This document shows positions 1 to 10,356 of a DNA stretch of 64,000 bases, one piece after another. The stretch is from an uncultured Clostridium sp. GTDB lineage: Bacteria > Bacillota > Clostridia > TANB77 > CAG-508. The DNA lies in assembly GCA_946495655.1 (NCBI GenBank), contig CAMMDS010000003.1:41697-105696 (forward strand), given 5' to 3'. The position numbers and the translations under genes are program-made. Within the stretch, counting starts at the first letter, position 1. Every line of letters begins with the position of its first letter. The notes below the pieces were generated by a model. It searched no databases, was not told where the DNA came from, and worked only from the letters and a program-made list of their open reading frames with translations.

Positions 1-120
1 TAATAAATATTCTTTTTTTATTCCTTTTTCTTTTTCTAGTTCATCCATCGCTATAATTAATTCACTACTATCTATTGCTTGATTATTTGTTTTAGATACT
101 TTTTTCATTTTTCCAATCAT
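1..120 (-). CDS. nusA: Transcription termination/antitermination factor NusA, N-terminal fragment (runs off the window)
   Basis: Reverse complement gives M(IGK)MKKVSKTNNQAIDSSELIIAMDELEKEKGIKKEYLL, typical NusA N-terminus; lies directly downstream of rimP as usual. Confidence 0.8.
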   Translation of the reverse strand, partial: MIGKMKKVSKTNNQAIDSSELIIAMDELEKEKGIKKEYLL

Positions 121-156
121 TCCTTTCTCATTTTTACCACAAGATTTTTTCTTGTT

Positions 157-639
157 TTATTCTAAATTTTCCCAGTCAAATACTGTTTTTATCTGTGAAA
201 TATTTTTTCTTTCTATATCTAGTTCTTCCTCATCCGATTCTATAACTATTTTGTCATTGTCAAATCCTCTTAGTATACCTATTAATTCTTTAACTTTCTT
301 TCCACAAATTTCTATTGATTTAAATAAATTTATTTGTATTTCATTTCCTATATTATCTTCTAAATGCTTGTCTTTTCTTAAAGTTTTTTCAACTCCTGTA
401 GAAGATACTTCTAAGAAATATTGTTCTTTAATATAATCAGCTTTGTCAAGCAAATCATTTATACCATCATTTACTTTTTCACAGTCATTTAAATCAATAC
501 TTCCATTTTTCTTTTCTATAAACACACGTAAAAAATAGTTTTGTCCTTCTTTTACATATTGTACATCATATAGATGATATCCTAATTCTTGAATTTTATC
601 TTTTATTAGAGATTCTACTCTATCTTCTATATTTGCCAT
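157..639 (-). CDS. rimP: Ribosome maturation factor RimP
   Basis: MANIEDRVESLIKDKIQELGYHLYDVQYVKEGQNYFLRVFIEKKNGSIDLNDCEKVN; RBS GGAG before ATG at 639 (ORF-track start at 690 is probably too long). Confidence 0.93.
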   Translation of the reverse strand: MANIEDRVESLIKDKIQELGYHLYDVQYVKEGQNYFLRVFIEKKNGSIDLNDCEKVNDGINDLLDKADYIKEQYFLEVSSTGVEKTLRKDKHLEDNIGNEIQINLFKSIEICGKKVKELIGILRGFDNDKIVIESDEEELDIERKNISQIKTVFDWENLE

Positions 640-884
640 ATAAACTCCTTTTTTCCTATTTACGTATAGAAGAGTGGAATTTGTTTCCACTCTTCTTCTC
701 TCTTTAAGTCTATATCATTATACACCTATTTTTTGCTAATTGCAATAGTTTTGAAAGATTTTTTCCAGATTTATTAATATGATTTTTTTATAAAATTATT
801 TTTCGTTTTTTTCCATTATTTTCCTTGAATATTTTTCATTTGTATTATAAAATATATTCGATATTTATTTTGAAGGAGTATATT

Positions 885-2612
885 ATGAGTAAATATAAAA
901 GAAAGCTTTACAACGCTGATAAAATCAATGATTTTAGAGAATTAGTTTCAAGATACTCTAATCTTTATTCAGACAAAGTTGCATTTGAATATAAAAAAGA
1001 ACCTAGTTCTAAAGAACATATAAAAATTACGTATGGTCAATTTGCTGATGATATAAAAGCATTAGGAACTGCTCTAATAAATCTTGGCTTATCTCAAAAA
1101 AAAGTTGCTATCATCTCACCTAATAGATATGAATGGTGTACTAGTTATCTTGCAGTAACGACATCTGATATGATAGTAGTCCCACTTGATAGAGCATTGC
1201 CAGATAATGAAATTGAAGATTTAATTATGAGAAGTGAAGCAGAAGCAGTTATATTTGATAAAAAATATTCTGAAGTATTTTCTTCACTTGCCAAAAGTAA
1301 AAAATCTAAATTATCGCATTTTATTTGTATGGATGATTTAAGTGATTTTACTAGTTATGCTAACTTAATTCATAAAGGTCATTCTTTGTTAGTAAATGGA
1401 GATAATAAATATGATAATGTAAAAATTGATAATAAAAAAATGTCAATAATGCTATTTACTTCAGGCACTACATCAATATCAAAAGCTGTTGCACTTTCTC
1501 AGTCTAATATTTGTGAAGATATATACTCATTGGCACAAATGACAGATATAAGAAAAGAAGATACATTTTTATCATTTTTACCTTTACATCATACTTTTGA
1601 ATCTACTTGTACTTTTCTATATGGAACATTCTCTGGTATCACTGTAGCATTTTGTGATGGATTAAAATATGTTCAAAAAAATCTTTCCGAATTTAAAGTT
1701 ACTGGATTTGTATGTGTTCCATTAATGCTTGAGATTATGTATAAAAAAATAAAAAAAGGTATTGAAGAACAAGGAAAAACAAAGCTTGTGAAAAACATGT
1801 CTAAAATTTGTAATGGATTATTAAAAATCGGCATTGATATACGCAGAAAAGTATTTAAAGAAATTCTAGATAATTTAGGCGGAAAGCTTAGAATTTTAAT
1901 TGCTGGTGGAGCTGCTATGAGCAGAGATGCAATTCAAGGATTTTTAGATTTAGGAATAAATTTATTACAAGGATATGGTTTAACAGAAACATCTCCTGTT
2001 GTTGCTGGAGAAAATGATAAATTCAAAAGATGTGGCTCTGTAGGTTTTCCTTTACCTGGTATAGATGTAAAAATTGATAATCCAGATGCAGAAGGAATTG
2101 GAGAAGTCGCTGTAAGAGCTCCAACTGTAATGCTTGGTTATGTAGATAATCCTGAAGCAACAAATGAAGTATTAAAAGATAATTGGTTTTATACCGGAGA
2201 TTTAGGTTATTTTGATAAAGATGGATTTTTATTTATAACAGGAAGAAAAAAAGATGTAATAGTTCTTAAAAATGGAAAGAATATTTTTCCTGAAGAATTA
2301 GAAATTTTAATTAATAAGCTTCCATATGTTTCTGAAAGTATGGTATTTGGTAAGCCATTGGATGATGGGGATTATAGAATATGTGCTAAGATTGTATATA
2401 ACAAAGATTATGTAGACGAGCATTTGGATAATCTCTCAAAAGAAGATTTATTTAATAAAGTATGGACAGATATAAAAGAAAATGTAAATCATAAAATACC
2501 AGCATATAAATATATTCGTGAAATCATTTTAACAGATACACCTCTAATAAAAACAACTACTCAAAAAGTAAAAAGACATGAAGAATTAAAAATAATATTA
2601 GAAGGAAGTTAA
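885..2612 (+). CDS. AMP-dependent synthetase/ligase (long-chain acyl-CoA synthetase-like)
   Basis: LFTSGTTSISKAVALSQ, GYGLTETSPVV, WFYTGDLGYFDKDGFLFITGRKKDVI; start moved to ATG 885 after GGAG. Confidence 0.9.
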   Translation: MSKYKRKLYNADKINDFRELVSRYSNLYSDKVAFEYKKEPSSKEHIKITYGQFADDIKALGTALINLGLSQKKVAIISPNRYEWCTSYLAVTTSDMIVVPLDRALPDNEIEDLIMRSEAEAVIFDKKYSEVFSSLAKSKKSKLSHFICMDDLSDFTSYANLIHKGHSLLVNGDNKYDNVKIDNKKMSIMLFTSGTTSISKAVALSQSNICEDIYSLAQMTDIRKEDTFLSFLPLHHTFESTCTFLYGTFSGITVAFCDGLKYVQKNLSEFKVTGFVCVPLMLEIMYKKIKKGIEEQGKTKLVKNMSKICNGLLKIGIDIRRKVFKEILDNLGGKLRILIAGGAAMSRDAIQGFLDLGINLLQGYGLTETSPVVAGENDKFKRCGSVGFPLPGIDVKIDNPDAEGIGEVAVRAPTVMLGYVDNPEATNEVLKDNWFYTGDLGYFDKDGFLFITGRKKDVIVLKNGKNIFPEELEILINKLPYVSESMVFGKPLDDGDYRICAKIVYNKDYVDEHLDNLSKEDLFNKVWTDIKENVNHKIPAYKYIREIILTDTPLIKTTTQKVKRHEELKIILEGS

Positions 2613-2650
2613 AGATGAGAAATTGGGGTCTGTCCCCAATTTCTCATCTT
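2612..2650. repeat. Perfect 17-bp-arm palindrome AAGATGAGAAATTGGGG-TCTGT-CCCCAATTTCTCATCTT (GGGACAG-core family; may also act as terminator)
   Basis: Arms 2612-2628 and 2634-2650 are exact reverse complements. Confidence 0.85.
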
Positions 2651-3841
2651 CTAATCATTACTACACATATGTTTGCGTGTCATCTCTAATAGATTTAATT
2701 TAGAAAATCCAACTATTTGTGTTTTTGATCTATCTTTCTTTAAACATTCTTTAAATAATTCTACTATTTTTTCTTCATTATCTTTATTTTTCATATCAAT
2801 GTAATCTATTATTATTATTCCGCCAATATCTCTTAGTCTCAGTTGTCTAGCTATTTCTATAGTTGCTTCTTTATTAACAGTAAATATAGTTTGCTCTAAA
2901 TCTTTACTACCTGTAAATTTACCAGAATTAACATCAATTGCAGTTAATGCTTCTGTTTTATCTATAGTAATGAATCCTCCACATTTAAGCCATATTTTTC
3001 TTTTTTCAAGTTCTTCAAGTTGCTTCTCAAGATCATACATATTTAGCAAGTTTTCTTTCAATTCTACTTTAATGTTTTGATTTGATTCTTCTAATTTTCT
3101 ATTTACCTGTTCATAAACATTAGTATCATTTGTACATATTCTATATAAATCTTTGTCCATTAAATCTGTAAGTAATCTTTGCAAAATATCTTCACTTTTA
3201 TATAACAATTTTGGTTGTGGATTTTTACTTTTTATTGCTTCTTTATATAATTTTTGTATATTTTGATACTTTTCAAGTGTCATCTTTATATCTTCTTGCA
3301 AATCTTCTTGATTCTTTGATATTGCTGATGTTCTAATAATTGCGCCATAACCTTCTGGAACAATATTATTTCCTATTAGTTTTAGTCTTTCTCTTTCTTC
3401 TATATCATCTATTTTCTGAGAAATAGTTATGAATTTTTCATTTGGCATCAGTACAATAAATCTTCCCGGAATACTTAAATGTGTTGATATTCTAGCTCCT
3501 TTTTTATTTGTACTATCTTTTTTTACTTGAACTAAAATTGGCATTCCAGTTTTTAAATAATCTTTTATATTGTAATTACTGAAATCTTCATTTTTATTTC
3601 CTGTTTCTTCACTTATTTTAGGTATTACATCTCTTATATGTATAAAAGTATTTTTCTCTTTACCTATATTCACAAATGCCGCCTGCATACCAGGTAGCAC
3701 ATTTTCTACTATTCCTAAAAAGATATCTCCTTCTATTCTTTCATAATATGGTTCATCTTCATATTTTTCAATTAGTTTTCCATTTTCAACTAGTAATATC
3801 TTTTTTGAATTATTTTCTACATAAATTAATAATTCTTGCAT
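2651..3841 (-). CDS. rng: Ribonuclease E/G family protein
   Basis: IFLGIVENVLPGMQAAFVNIGKEKNTFIHIRDV, ALTAIDVNSGKFTG, RDIGGIIIIDYIDM, LEMTRKH. Confidence 0.9.
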   Translation of the reverse strand: MQELLIYVENNSKKILLVENGKLIEKYEDEPYYERIEGDIFLGIVENVLPGMQAAFVNIGKEKNTFIHIRDVIPKISEETGNKNEDFSNYNIKDYLKTGMPILVQVKKDSTNKKGARISTHLSIPGRFIVLMPNEKFITISQKIDDIEERERLKLIGNNIVPEGYGAIIRTSAISKNQEDLQEDIKMTLEKYQNIQKLYKEAIKSKNPQPKLLYKSEDILQRLLTDLMDKDLYRICTNDTNVYEQVNRKLEESNQNIKVELKENLLNMYDLEKQLEELEKRKIWLKCGGFITIDKTEALTAIDVNSGKFTGSKDLEQTIFTVNKEATIEIARQLRLRDIGGIIIIDYIDMKNKDNEEKIVELFKECLKKDRSKTQIVGFSKLNLLEMTRKHMCSND

Positions 3842-3860
3842 ATATATATCCCTTCTTGCC

Positions 3861-4427
3861 TTATCCTTTTGTATTGTATTTATTCATTGTATTATCTATT
3901 TTATTCTTTATCCAATACTCTATCGCTTCTACAGCTAAATTTTGACCTTTTTCAAGTTTAGTATATTCTTCCTTTGATAGTTTTCCAATAACATAATTAA
4001 TCCTATCAAATTCGTTTATTGGCTTTCCAATTCCTACTCTTATGCGTGGAAAATCTTCGGAGGATAACTTTTGTACTAAGGATTTCATACCATTATGCGA
4101 ACCTGATCCTCCTTTAGCTCTCACTCTAATGATTCCTACATCAGTATCCATATCATCATATATAACCATAAGTTTATCTAAATTTTCTTTATAAAATTTA
4201 ACAAATTCTACTACCGCTTCTCCGCTATTATTCATAAAAGTTTGTGGTTTTACAAGAATTACTTTCTCATTTTCTATAATTCCTGTTCCGCATATAGCAT
4301 TAAATTTAGTTTTATTTAGGTTTATGTTATTTTTATATGCCAATTTATTAATTACATCAAATCCCATATTATGCCTTGTATTTGAATATTCCGGCTCAGG
4401 ATTTCCAAGTCCTACGATTATATACAT
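3861..4427 (-). CDS. pth: Peptidyl-tRNA hydrolase
   Basis: MYIIVGLGNPEPEYSNTRHNMGFDVI, KPQTFMNNSGEAV, DDMD, GGSGSHNGMKS. Confidence 0.97.
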   Translation of the reverse strand: MYIIVGLGNPEPEYSNTRHNMGFDVINKLAYKNNINLNKTKFNAICGTGIIENEKVILVKPQTFMNNSGEAVVEFVKFYKENLDKLMVIYDDMDTDVGIIRVRAKGGSGSHNGMKSLVQKLSSEDFPRIRVGIGKPINEFDRINYVIGKLSKEEYTKLEKGQNLAVEAIEYWIKNKIDNTMNKYNTKG

Positions 4428-4484
4428 ACTCTTAGCATTTTCCTTTCTCTAGACAAACTTATATTTTGAATTATATATTTTTAA

Positions 4485-4940
4485 CTATACATATAATTCA
4501 AAATATCTTGCTCCTTCTTCGTCGTCATTTGACTCTTCTATTTGAGTAAAACCTCTTTTTAAATAAAAATGTATGGCACTCTGTAATTTATCATAAGTTC
4601 CAAGGAATATTCTATTGAAATCATTTTCCTTAGCTTCATTCATAACCTTAGAATATAGTTCTTTTGATAAACCTGTTCCTCTATAATCTTTTCTTACATA
4701 CAACTTTTTTATTTCTGCATCTGTATCATTATGCTTTCTTAAAGCTATAGTGTCAACTATATCATCATTTTCATTTAAAGCAATCCATAAATTACTTCCG
4801 TTTTCAATATATTTATGATTGTTTTGCTCTTTAAGTCCTTCTCTAAATTGTTCAAAACCAAACTCTTCAACAAATACTGATATAATGAAATTGTTTACAT
4901 CATCATTATATCTATCTTCAAATTTTTTAATTATATACAT
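4485..4940 (-). CDS. GNAT family N-acetyltransferase
   Basis: LYVRKDYRGTGLSKELYSKVMNEAK...FNRIFLGTYDKLQSAIHFYLKRGF. Confidence 0.85.
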   Translation of the reverse strand: MYIIKKFEDRYNDDVNNFIISVFVEEFGFEQFREGLKEQNNHKYIENGSNLWIALNENDDIVDTIALRKHNDTDAEIKKLYVRKDYRGTGLSKELYSKVMNEAKENDFNRIFLGTYDKLQSAIHFYLKRGFTQIEESNDDEEGARYFELYV

Positions 4941-5124
4941 TTAAATCACCCTTACTTTTACATAATTGGCAATTTCTCAGCAATACTATTGATCTTTTAA
5001 AATAGTACCCAAGAAAGTTGCACTTACTCTTCAACTCCTATCTTTTTTAAGCTTTACGCTTATTTTTCTCTTCGTTAAATTTGTTCTTTATTTTTCCATT
5101 TATCTTAATTGATAATAAATATAA

Positions 5125-5917
5125 TTACATTGAATAATATATATCTTCTAAACGTTTTTTACACATATCTATTTCTCTTTTTATTCTTAAGTTTATTTCT
5201 ACTGTATCTTCCTTTTTCTTTATTTCCATCATGTCCTTTATATTATCTACTGTGTCATATATATTTTTTAAATTTAATGTAGTAGTCATACTATTTTTTC
5301 TACCACTAATATAGTGGTAAACTGGAAAATCAGCTATTAAATACTTTTCTGATTTCATAACTCCTTTATATACAAATAGCACGTCTTCATAATATCTATT
5401 TTCCACAAATCTTATATTATTTTTGTTTAGATATTCTAAATTCCAACATTTACTCCATACATTTGGATAAATATCTTTTCCTGCTTTATATTCCTTTGTA
5501 CATGTTTCTTCCGTTGGAATTACAAACTCATCTCTATTTCCGCCTATTTTAAATCCCATGTACACAATATCTACATTTTGATTTCCTATAATTTTATCTA
5601 CCTTGCTAAGTACATCATTTGCAAATAAGAAATCATCGGCATCTAAGAAAATTACATATTCACCATTTGCATTATCTAAACCAGTATTTCTAGCACCACC
5701 GGGAGGCTTTATTATCCTTATGCGATATCAATTTTACATTATCAAATTTTTCTTCATATTTTTTTACTACTTCTGCTGTATTATCTGTTGATGCATCATT
5801 TACTACTATTAGTTCGTAATTTTTAAAATCCTGCTCTAACACACTATTTATGGCTTTTTCTACATATTCGTGTACATTATATGCAGGTATAATAATACTA
5901 AATCTTTTCTTTTCCAT
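5125..5917 (-). CDS. Glycosyltransferase family 2, split by a +1 frame change at an in-frame CGG; complement(join(5125..5700,5702..5917))
   Basis: N part MEKKRFSIIIPAYNVHEYVEKAINSVLEQDFKNYELIVVNDASTDNTAE...SHKDNKAS; +1 part GGARNTGLDNANGEYVIFLDADDFLFANDVLSKVDKIIG...; 0-frame reads TCC CGG TGG TGC TAG. Confidence 0.85.
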
Positions 5918-5938
5918 TTTACCTCCCCCTTTTACTAT

Positions 5939-7093
5939 TTATTTTTCTTTACTAGCTGGTCCCTCTGTTATTTTATATTCTTTTTTGTTTATAATTGAAT
6001 CAAATAGCTCTATTATATTATTTGCTGCAATACTGCTTGTCCATTTTTCGGTAATATATTTATATGCATTTATTCCTAGTTTATCTCGCAATTCTTTATC
6101 ATCTATTAATGACTTTACTTTATTTTCTAGCTCTTTATATGATGTATATATAAGACCATTTTCATTATTTTTTATCAAAAATGGTACTGAACCCATCTTT
6201 TTATTTGCAACTATTGCACAGCCAGCATTCATTGACTCATTAATTACTGCTCCCCAACCTTCTTGGCTATCACTTGTGCCTATAAATATATTTGCTTTTT
6301 CCATATATCCTTTAACTTCATCACTTGGCACTTGTCCCACAATTTCAAGTACATCTTCTAAGTTTAGTTCTTTTACTTTTTTTCTTGTTTTTTCTTCAAG
6401 TACACCTGTACCTAACATTCTTATATGAAAATTAATGTTTTGTTTTTTTAACCTTTTAGCTAATTTAACTACTATTTCTGGATGTTTCCATTTAACAAAA
6501 CGTGCCACCCATATTATTTCTATTTTCTTGTTTTCTTCTTTTTTTTCTATTAGTTTATCTATATCATATTTATTTGTCTCAAGAAAATATCCCCATTTAT
6601 ATATCTTATTTTTGTATAGTCCTAAAAAATTGAAATCTTTAGCACCATATGCATTTGCACATAACATATATAAATTTTTATTTTTTCTAAACTTTATATG
6701 TCGATTATAAAATAATTTTAACTTTTCTTTATTAAATACGGTTTTATAAAATCCATCTGGAAATATAAATACTCTTGCCCTATATCTGAAAGTTAACTTA
6801 TCTTGTTTTAGTCTTTCCTCTAGTATTTCATCAGTAGTCGACCCTATTATTGCTACATCACTTTCTAATGTGAGTTTTTTAGCTAAAGCTTTACTTTCCT
6901 CATTTTCATATGCTTTTACAACAAAATCATATTCGTTATCTAGATCTTTAAAGCCTAACTTTAGTCTCCAATCAAATATTTTTACTGTCGAAATAAATTT
7001 AAAATCTTCGCCTAATCTCTTTTGCATTTCTAAACAAAATGGGACTTGGTGATGTGTCAAAAAGTTAGAAATAAATACAACCTTCATATCCAT
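5939..7093 (-). CDS. Glycosyltransferase family 4-type (group 1)
   Basis: IIWVARFVKWKHPEIVVKLAKRL, IFIGTSDSQEGWGAVINESMNAGCAIVANKKMGSVPFLI. Confidence 0.88.
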   Translation of the reverse strand: MDMKVVFISNFLTHHQVPFCLEMQKRLGEDFKFISTVKIFDWRLKLGFKDLDNEYDFVVKAYENEESKALAKKLTLESDVAIIGSTTDEILEERLKQDKLTFRYRARVFIFPDGFYKTVFNKEKLKLFYNRHIKFRKNKNLYMLCANAYGAKDFNFLGLYKNKIYKWGYFLETNKYDIDKLIEKKEENKKIEIIWVARFVKWKHPEIVVKLAKRLKKQNINFHIRMLGTGVLEEKTRKKVKELNLEDVLEIVGQVPSDEVKGYMEKANIFIGTSDSQEGWGAVINESMNAGCAIVANKKMGSVPFLIKNNENGLIYTSYKELENKVKSLIDDKELRDKLGINAYKYITEKWTSSIAANNIIELFDSIINKKEYKITEGPASKEK

Positions 7094-7098
7094 CCCTC

Positions 7099-8070
7099 TT
7101 ATTCTTCCAAAGCTGCTACATCTAGTGCTTCATAGAATTCTTTCTTTATTTTATTATATTTTTCTTTATCTACTTTTTCTTCCGCCATTTCAGCTTTTTC
7201 CTCAAATTTATTTTTTATATATTCATATACTCTATTCTTATCAGCTATATCTCTTGATTTACTTGTTTTTTGTGTTAGCTCTATTCCATATCCTAGATAT
7301 CTAATTAATATCTTCTCTATTAATTCATCATTTCCTTTATCTTTAAAAAACTCATATACTTCATCGTAAACATCTAATGTATCATGCACTCTTTTCTCTT
7401 TATAAGTTGCTCTCATTATACTTTCTTCACTTTGGAAGTATCCATACATAATATCAGGTGTTGATATTATTTTCTTGCTATTATATGTAAGTTTATACAT
7501 TATAAATTCATCATCTATTATACGATTTACAGGAAATCTAACTTCTTTAAATAACTCTTTTCGATACAACTTGTTTGTTACAAGTACAGAATTTATATAT
7601 TCTCCTTCGTCCTCTCCATAGAGTACTAATAATTTTTCCATATTCGTATATTCTTTTTGTGTACCTGTATTAGTAAATATACTTTCATCATATTTACTTG
7701 TTCTTCTATAATGACATTCTACAATGTCTGCATTTTCTTCTTCTAACATTGTACACATTCTAGAATAATACCATTTAGCAATAAAATCGTCTGCATCTAT
7801 AAAGGAGATATACTTTCCTTTTGCCTCACTTATCCCTGTATTTCTTGCACTTCCTGCTCCTCTGTTTTCTGTACTAATTAGTTTTATCCTATCATCTAAT
7901 TTAACATATTTTTCACATATAGCTTTAGTATCATCTGTTGAGCCATCATTAACAATAATTATTTCAAAATCTCTAAAGTCTTGATTGATTATGCTCTGAA
8001 TACATTTTTCTATATATTTTCCAGCATTATATGCAGGAATTATTATACTAATGCAAGGCTGCTTATTCAT
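7099..8070 (-). CDS. Glycosyltransferase family 2
   Basis: CISIIIPAYNAGKYIEKCIQSIINQDFRDFEIIIVNDGSTDDT...GAGSARNTGISEAKGKYISFIDADDF. Confidence 0.93.
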   Translation of the reverse strand: MNKQPCISIIIPAYNAGKYIEKCIQSIINQDFRDFEIIIVNDGSTDDTKAICEKYVKLDDRIKLISTENRGAGSARNTGISEAKGKYISFIDADDFIAKWYYSRMCTMLEEENADIVECHYRRTSKYDESIFTNTGTQKEYTNMEKLLVLYGEDEGEYINSVLVTNKLYRKELFKEVRFPVNRIIDDEFIMYKLTYNSKKIISTPDIMYGYFQSEESIMRATYKEKRVHDTLDVYDEVYEFFKDKGNDELIEKILIRYLGYGIELTQKTSKSRDIADKNRVYEYIKNKFEEKAEMAEEKVDKEKYNKIKKEFYEALDVAALEE

Positions 8071-8087
8071 AGTATATCTCCTTTATG

Positions 8088-9320
8088 TTATATTTTTTTC
8101 AATTTATTCCATACTTCATTTGTTTTTATATATTCATTATAATGTTTCTTAACGTTTTTATTATACTCATCCAAATCTTTCAAAAGCATATTAAAATCTG
8201 AATTTTCGAATAGCTTATTAACCTCTGATATTCCCTCTACTAACTTTCTACGTGTTGCCTCCATATTCTCATTAAACTTTTCTTTATTTGTAATATACTC
8301 AAATAACGGTTTGTATCTTATCCAGCCTCTGGAAGCTTTAAAGAATCTCTCTTCTATTTGTTCCTCCGATGATTTTATTTTTCTTAATGTTTTAGGATAT
8401 TTTCTTCTTGCTATATTTGTATATTTTAAGAACCCATCATGAAAATGATATACTGGAACTTTTATTACAGTTGAGTCTAGCAATTGTGTAGAAAAGAAAG
8501 TGTCTTCTCCTCTTGCTCCTTCTGGGTTATAAAAAGCAGGAATTTTAGATAGATGATTCAAATTCAAACAAAGTGTCGACCCTGCAACCCATTTACCTGC
8601 GCCATTTGCTTCTATCTCATATTCTCCTGTACCATTTGCAATATCTGGATCAGCATAAGTAATCCCATTATATTTTACAAACTTTTCTTTTATTGAATCC
8701 CAAGAAATAATGTCATTTCCTAAAGCTTCTATATAGCATTTAAATTTTTCTTCATCAATATCTTCATTTAATTCTACATAAGGAATTGGAGAAATATAAC
8801 CACAATGATATCCTATTGTAACATCCGAATCTTCTATATATTTTAGGTGCATTGCGATATTATCTTGCTCTTTCCATGTAAGTTCATTTGTTTCTTTATT
8901 TTTTACACATGCAACAGGATATTCATCATCATCCCAAAATAGCAAATAATCTATTTTAGCTTTTTTTGCGAAATACATTAATGTATTTCTTCCTTTCGCA
9001 TGTCCATGTCCAAAAAACAATTCTGCTTCTTGCTTAGTAAGAATTTCTCTTCCTATAAGTTTCTTTTTTTCTTCCTCTATGTCTTCTGGTGTGATATATT
9101 TAACTCTTATATCTTTATATACATTCGGTATTATTCCGTAAAAATCAATTCTAGTAGTAAATTGATATCCTAAATCAAATAATATAAATATAGTTATTTC
9201 AACTTTTTTATTAGTATCTTTAAATTGATTTATCAATCTTTCATATGTACTATTTATTACTTTACATACATTTGGTCTTCCAGTAACAAAACCTATACCA
9301 AACTTTATTACGTCTTCCAT
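8088..9320 (-). CDS. Putative glycosyltransferase-like protein with DDDEYP motif
   Basis: IDYLLFWDDDEYPVA resembles a DXD motif; sits in GT cluster; GGAG RBS before ATG 9320. Confidence 0.55.
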   Translation of the reverse strand: MEDVIKFGIGFVTGRPNVCKVINSTYERLINQFKDTNKKVEITIFILFDLGYQFTTRIDFYGIIPNVYKDIRVKYITPEDIEEEKKKLIGREILTKQEAELFFGHGHAKGRNTLMYFAKKAKIDYLLFWDDDEYPVACVKNKETNELTWKEQDNIAMHLKYIEDSDVTIGYHCGYISPIPYVELNEDIDEEKFKCYIEALGNDIISWDSIKEKFVKYNGITYADPDIANGTGEYEIEANGAGKWVAGSTLCLNLNHLSKIPAFYNPEGARGEDTFFSTQLLDSTVIKVPVYHFHDGFLKYTNIARRKYPKTLRKIKSSEEQIEERFFKASRGWIRYKPLFEYITNKEKFNENMEATRRKLVEGISEVNKLFENSDFNMLLKDLDEYNKNVKKHYNEYIKTNEVWNKLKKI

Positions 9321-9508
9321 ATCAATTTCTCCTTTAGAAAACATTCTTTTTAGCTGATTTAGTATATCACAATTTGGATTTTATGTCAAATTTTGCTTTT
9401 GACTGCAGGAGTAGGATTGTAATAGTATTTTTTTGTTTTTGGAATGTCTTTTTTCTATCAAAAAAATAAAAACAAACTTATTAATTTAATAAATTTGTTT
9501 TTATTCAT

Positions 9509-10241
9509 TTAAAATAACTTTTCTAGTTTATATTCTTTATCTAGTTTTTCATTTAAATATATTTTAGCAATAATTTCTAATTCTTTTATCCCTTGTTCCG
9601 ATAAATTAAAAGAAAATAATTTTTTAGGTGGTGCCATGACAATATATTTTATAGCATTAACTGTGGCTTCAGATATTTCAATTGCACCTTTATCCTGTCT
9701 ACTACAAGTTTCACATTTAAATCCATTATCCTTAAAACTGAAATGGTTTAACTCTATTCCCTCATTTTTTTTACAATTTGCACATTTATCAATTATTGGA
9801 GTAAATCCCAAAAAGCACATCAATTTCAATTTAAAAATTGAAATAGTTAAATCCATATTTTTATCTGTTTCTGATAATACATATAATGTATTTAAAAACA
9901 ACTGTAAAATTTTATATGTATTCTGGTTTTCATCTGTTACGTCATTAATAATTTTTGTAATGTGAGATGCATATTGAAGTTTATCTAAATCCATTCTTAT
10001 ATTATAAAAAACTTCATTTACTTCACATGAATTTATATTATATGAACTAGCTCCCTGATATATAAGGTAATCCCCAAAGCACAAAAATTGTGTTGCTGCC
10101 ATCAGCTGACTTTTAGGACGTCTTGCGCCTTTTGCAGCACACCCAATTTTACCGATTTGGAGTTAATATTGTTACCATTTTATCATAGTCATTCATATTG
10201 TTTTCCGATATCACTATTCCCTTTAATTTTAATATTCCCAT
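9509..10241 (-). CDS. recO: DNA repair protein RecO, split by a +1 frame change at an in-frame CGG; complement(join(9509..10153,10155..10241))
   Basis: N part MGILKLKGIVISENNMNDYDKMVTILTPN, then GKIGCAAKGARRPKSQLMAATQFLCFGDYLIYQG... in the +1 frame; 0-frame reads AAT CGG TAA; CxxC...CxxC zinc-type motif in C part. Confidence 0.88.
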
Positions 10242-10356
10242 TTTGTTTTTCCGCCTCTAACATGTTTTTTTCTAAATTTTCTACTTCAACTAATTCTAAA
10301 AAGGTGTTTATATCTCCAGTATTTTTAAACGTATTCCAAGCCATCTGCTTTATCAT
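10189..10356 (-). CDS. yqzL: YqzL-family small protein (not in ORF track)
   Basis: MIKQMAWNTFKNTGDINTFLELVEVENLEKNMLEAEKQNGNIKIKGNSDIGKQYE*; yqzL-like sequence just upstream of recO as in Bacilli/Clostridia; overlaps recO start. Confidence 0.65.
   Translation of the reverse strand: MIKQMAWNTFKNTGDINTFLELVEVENLEKNMLEAEKQNGNIKIKGNSDIGKQYE

Noticed and set aside
5850-6428. Long plus-strand ORFs opposite minus-strand genes (e.g. 192 aa at 5850, 171 aa at 22448, 137 aa at 53829)
   Set aside because: Antisense shadows of AT-rich coding sequence, hydrophobic low-complexity translations, no RBS or homology.
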